Assembly: GCA_946699065.1 (NCBI GenBank)
Contig: CAMPDV010000452.1
Coordinates: forward strand, 1 to 64,000
Length of the DNA stretch: 64,000 bases
Direction: 5' to 3'
Origin: Loxodes magnus
Lineage: Eukaryota > Ciliophora > Karyorelictea > Loxodida > Loxodidae
Shown here: positions 61,501 to 64,000 of the stretch, piece by piece
How positions within the stretch are numbered: the first letter of the stretch is position 1
How the letters are laid out: each line of letters begins with the position of its first letter
The notes under the pieces: model-generated
What the model was told of the DNA's origin: nothing
What the model saw: only the letters and a program-made list of their open reading frames with translations
Database searches by the model: none
Position numbers and translations under genes: made by a program

Positions 61501-61793
61501 TTTTAATTAAACTACCTTTAAATATTTATATTCTAATAATATTGCAAGCTCTTATTGAAGCAATATTAAAAGCTAAAAATAATTAAAATTATTTACTTTA
61601 ACATATTTAATTTAATAATTTAATTTAATAATTTAATATTCAAAACTTAAAATAAAAAATGTTTAAGACTAAATTTTATTTAAAAGGTTAAATCTAATAA
61701 TTAAATTATTTTAAATTATTAACTTCATCAAATTTTAAGTTTTTTCTAGCTTGGATAATTATAAATTACATCAATTTATATGTAATTAAAAAA

Positions 61794-62705
61794 ATGTCAA
61801 ACATCCGATAGGACTTCTTTGCCACCTCTTCAAAAGACAAAAAGGAAGAGAGGAAGCGAGATGTCATTCTTCTAACCTCACGTCTTTTCTTTAATTAGAA
61901 CAACCTTTTATCAGCAAAAAAACTAATAACAGACCTAACAACTTCCAAAGTCGTAAACGACAGAAACAAACTTGGTAAGCTCCAAAACGGAAGAGAGGCC
62001 TCGAAGGCAGTAGGAGATGATATTGCGTGACTAGGAACGATCCTTTGGCTTTAACTCTGAGCAATTTGATGTAGTGTAGTTTGCATTAAGAGTGGTGAAC
62101 TTCAATGAAGAGGTTTAAAAGTTTAAATACTAGAACAAAAAACTAATTTTCAAGCCACAAAGAAAATTAAATGGACGGGGATCGTATAGATGACTATGAA
62201 CGCAAATGGATGCGTTCTTCAGCATCCAACACCATTAGGATAAAACACAACTTAGCTGAGGGATTAAGTAGTGAAATAAGAATATGAAATTCAACTCCTA
62301 AAAGAATCAAGAATGGAATAGCTAAATAATGGATCGATCTCAATGATCGTCAAACCCTAAGCTTAACTTCAAATGAGACTAATTCCGATCAAGAAGAGAT
62401 GCTTTCGCTTCTAAAACCAATAAAAACTATATCGGAACTGTAAGAAGTTTCAATGGAAACAATAGAATTTCTGATAAGCAAAGCGAACAAAAGCAATTGG
62501 GCAGAACAAGATTTTTTGCACGAGAATGGAAGTACGAACAAGAGGAAGAAAATGGAGCTATAACCAAGTCCTAAGGGAATTATAACGTAAAACCTATTAA
62601 AAAAACCCGCGGATGGGTACGTGTAATCTTTCTGTTGCCCCAAGTATTTTAACGAACAGCGAAAAGCTTGAAGCGCTGTACTTTTGAGGGTAAAACTCCT
62701 TAATA
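61794..62705 (+). CDS. Third ORF1-like protein, unit 3 copy
   Basis: Starts at ATG 61794 (M-S-N-I-R-Q-D-F-F). Here the third frame is continuous from R-I-D-D-Y-E-R-K-W (about 62180) through T-P-K-R-I-K-N and N-D-R-Q-T-L-S-L-T to L-L-K-P-I-K-T-I-S-E-L and K-S-N-W-A-E-Q-D-F-L. So unit 3 looks like the less damaged copy. One unit 2/3 difference is synonymous in this frame (GCT/GCA before E-Q-D), supporting it. Joining the N-terminal part still needs one or two short introns or shifts. The acidic, helical C-terminal half may form a coiled coil. Function unknown; N-terminal likeness to the coiled-coil ORF1s suggests a retroelement protein. Confidence 0.45.
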
Positions 62706-62709
62706 ATGG

Positions 62710-64000
62710 AGAAACAATTTTATATAATAATAATTACAAAACCTAATATTTGCTGTTTTATCTAAAACTTTATAGTATCAAATGATTTAATTTTAAGTAT
62801 GCATTTTCTCCTCATTAATTCCAAAGATATTTGTTTTACTCCAAAAGTTAGAAGCTTTTATATAAAAAAGGATATCGATAATACAAATGAAAAATTAAAA
62901 TAATACTATTAAATAAACTATGAATTTCATTTAAACTTAATCATTCGATTCTAGTTGAGAAAAAAGCTTGGCTGATACTGTGATAATTAAGATTTTAGTC
63001 AAATTTTTCTTGATATAAAAAAATTTAAGTGAAAAAATGAGCAAAAAATAACTTTTTGAACTTTATTAAACACCAGAATAATTTTTTAATAGAATATGAC
63101 AATTTGAAATAAAATAATTTAAAATATAGAAAAAATAGATTAATTTATTGTTGAAGAAATTTAATTAATTGGAAGATATTCGCTAGAATTAAATTAATTG
63201 GAGCTTAAATTTTAAGTAATATAATTACGATATTAATAAGTTATTATGACAAGAATTTAACAAATATAAGATAATATTTAATCAAAAAAAGAATATGATA
63301 AATATTATAAATGACACAATTTAATAATAAAGTTATAACGAAGAAAAATGTATTGAAACAAATAAAAACTAAATATAAAATTTCACTATTAAAAATATTT
63401 AGAATCTAATAATAAAAATAATAAGAAATGAAAATGCTATAAATATAGTGTGAAAGAATTATATAAATTAAACTATTTGATTTATAATTTTTATTAAAAT
63501 AATAATATTTATATTTATATATAACTTAAAATTATTTAAAACTATGCTTAAAATGTTTAAAAATAAAGAAAATTATTTTTTAAGTTATTTAAATATATTA
63601 AATAAGTTTAATTATATTTTTTAAATAGGATACATAAATTTTATACTTTCTTTTATTTCTAATTATATCTTAAAATCATATTATAGTTTTATTAAATTTT
63701 TAATAATTTTACAAATTAAATATTTTAAATTTGATATCTAAATTCTTTTTAATTTATAAAGATTTTGCTAAACTAAAGTTATATGAGAAATTAATTAAAA
63801 CTATTTTATAAATATAAAAATATATTATTTTAATATATAATAAGAAATTAAATATTTTTATAATAGATAAAAAGAATCCATTCATTATATAAAATTATTT
63901 ATTATATTCTTTATTACTTTATCATTTCTTTGCTTAAATTTACTATCTATAAAATACATCTTTTTATAATGTAAAGGCTTTAAAATGCTATTCTCATTTA
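62710..64000. other. AT-rich stretch at window end
   Basis: No gene supported; copy of 40520-41810 with few differences. Confidence 0.45.

Larger units (their letters stand above)
44287..64000 (+). repeat. Unit 3 of ~22-kb tandem segmental repeat, cut by window end
   Basis: It repeats unit 2 at an offset of about 22010 at its start, growing to about 22190 at the end. The offset grows through small indels, including a local ~585-bp duplication in the spacer at 47.18-48.37 kb, partly offset by lack of the unit 2 insert. The window ends inside the unit, at the equivalent of 41810. Confidence 0.85.

Noticed and set aside
1..64000. Mycoplasma, mitochondrial or Blepharisma code (TGA = Trp only)
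   Set aside because: TAA and TAG are also used as Gln inside the same genes.

Overview
The window is about 80% A+T nuclear DNA from a ciliate in which all three usual stop codons are read as amino acids. In seven-bladed WD40 genes and LINE proteins, TAA and TAG sit where glutamine is expected. TGA sits exactly where conserved tryptophans are expected: the W of K-I-W, E-T-W of the endonuclease, and inside a zinc knuckle. TGA also ends genes. This matches karyorelictean ciliates such as Loxodes (TGA = Trp or stop) or Condylostoma. With three sense stops, open-frame length says almost nothing, so calls here rest on motifs, on homology between copies, or on where indels fall. Calls without such support are given low confidence.

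Layout: a repeat unit of about 22 kb occurs 2.3 times. Unit 1 (1-7757) is its left part only: a WD40 gene (825-1914), an AT-rich spacer and a plus-strand LINE reverse-transcriptase region (about 4890-7720). It is followed by sequence found once here: a long minus-strand LINE (about 7785-14487) with endonuclease, reverse transcriptase and a zinc-knuckle ORF1, a second zinc-knuckle ORF1 fragment (about 15300-16050), a plus-strand coiled-coil ORF1 (17166), and host-like genes at 18.1-22.26 kb. The clearest of those is a fatty-acid hydroxylase/sterol desaturase-like gene (19584-20383) whose frame is broken.

Unit 2 (22258-44286) and unit 3 (44287-64000, cut by the window end) each carry an intact WD40 gene with a 22-nt intron, the plus-strand LINE region, AT-rich spacer, a zinc-knuckle ORF1 (34096; 56281), a coiled-coil ORF1 (35401; 57586), a 5'-truncated minus-strand LINE end, an uncertain coding region (37.4-39.3 kb; 59.6-61.5 kb) and a third ORF1-like protein (39605; 61794). 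From about 28.1 kb (50.3 kb) onward the two units are almost identical. Upstream of that point, and in two internal patches, they differ much more.

The WD40 paralogues keep the repeat framework and differ mostly at a few positions per blade. No rRNA, tRNA, CRISPR array or convincing promoter or terminator was seen.
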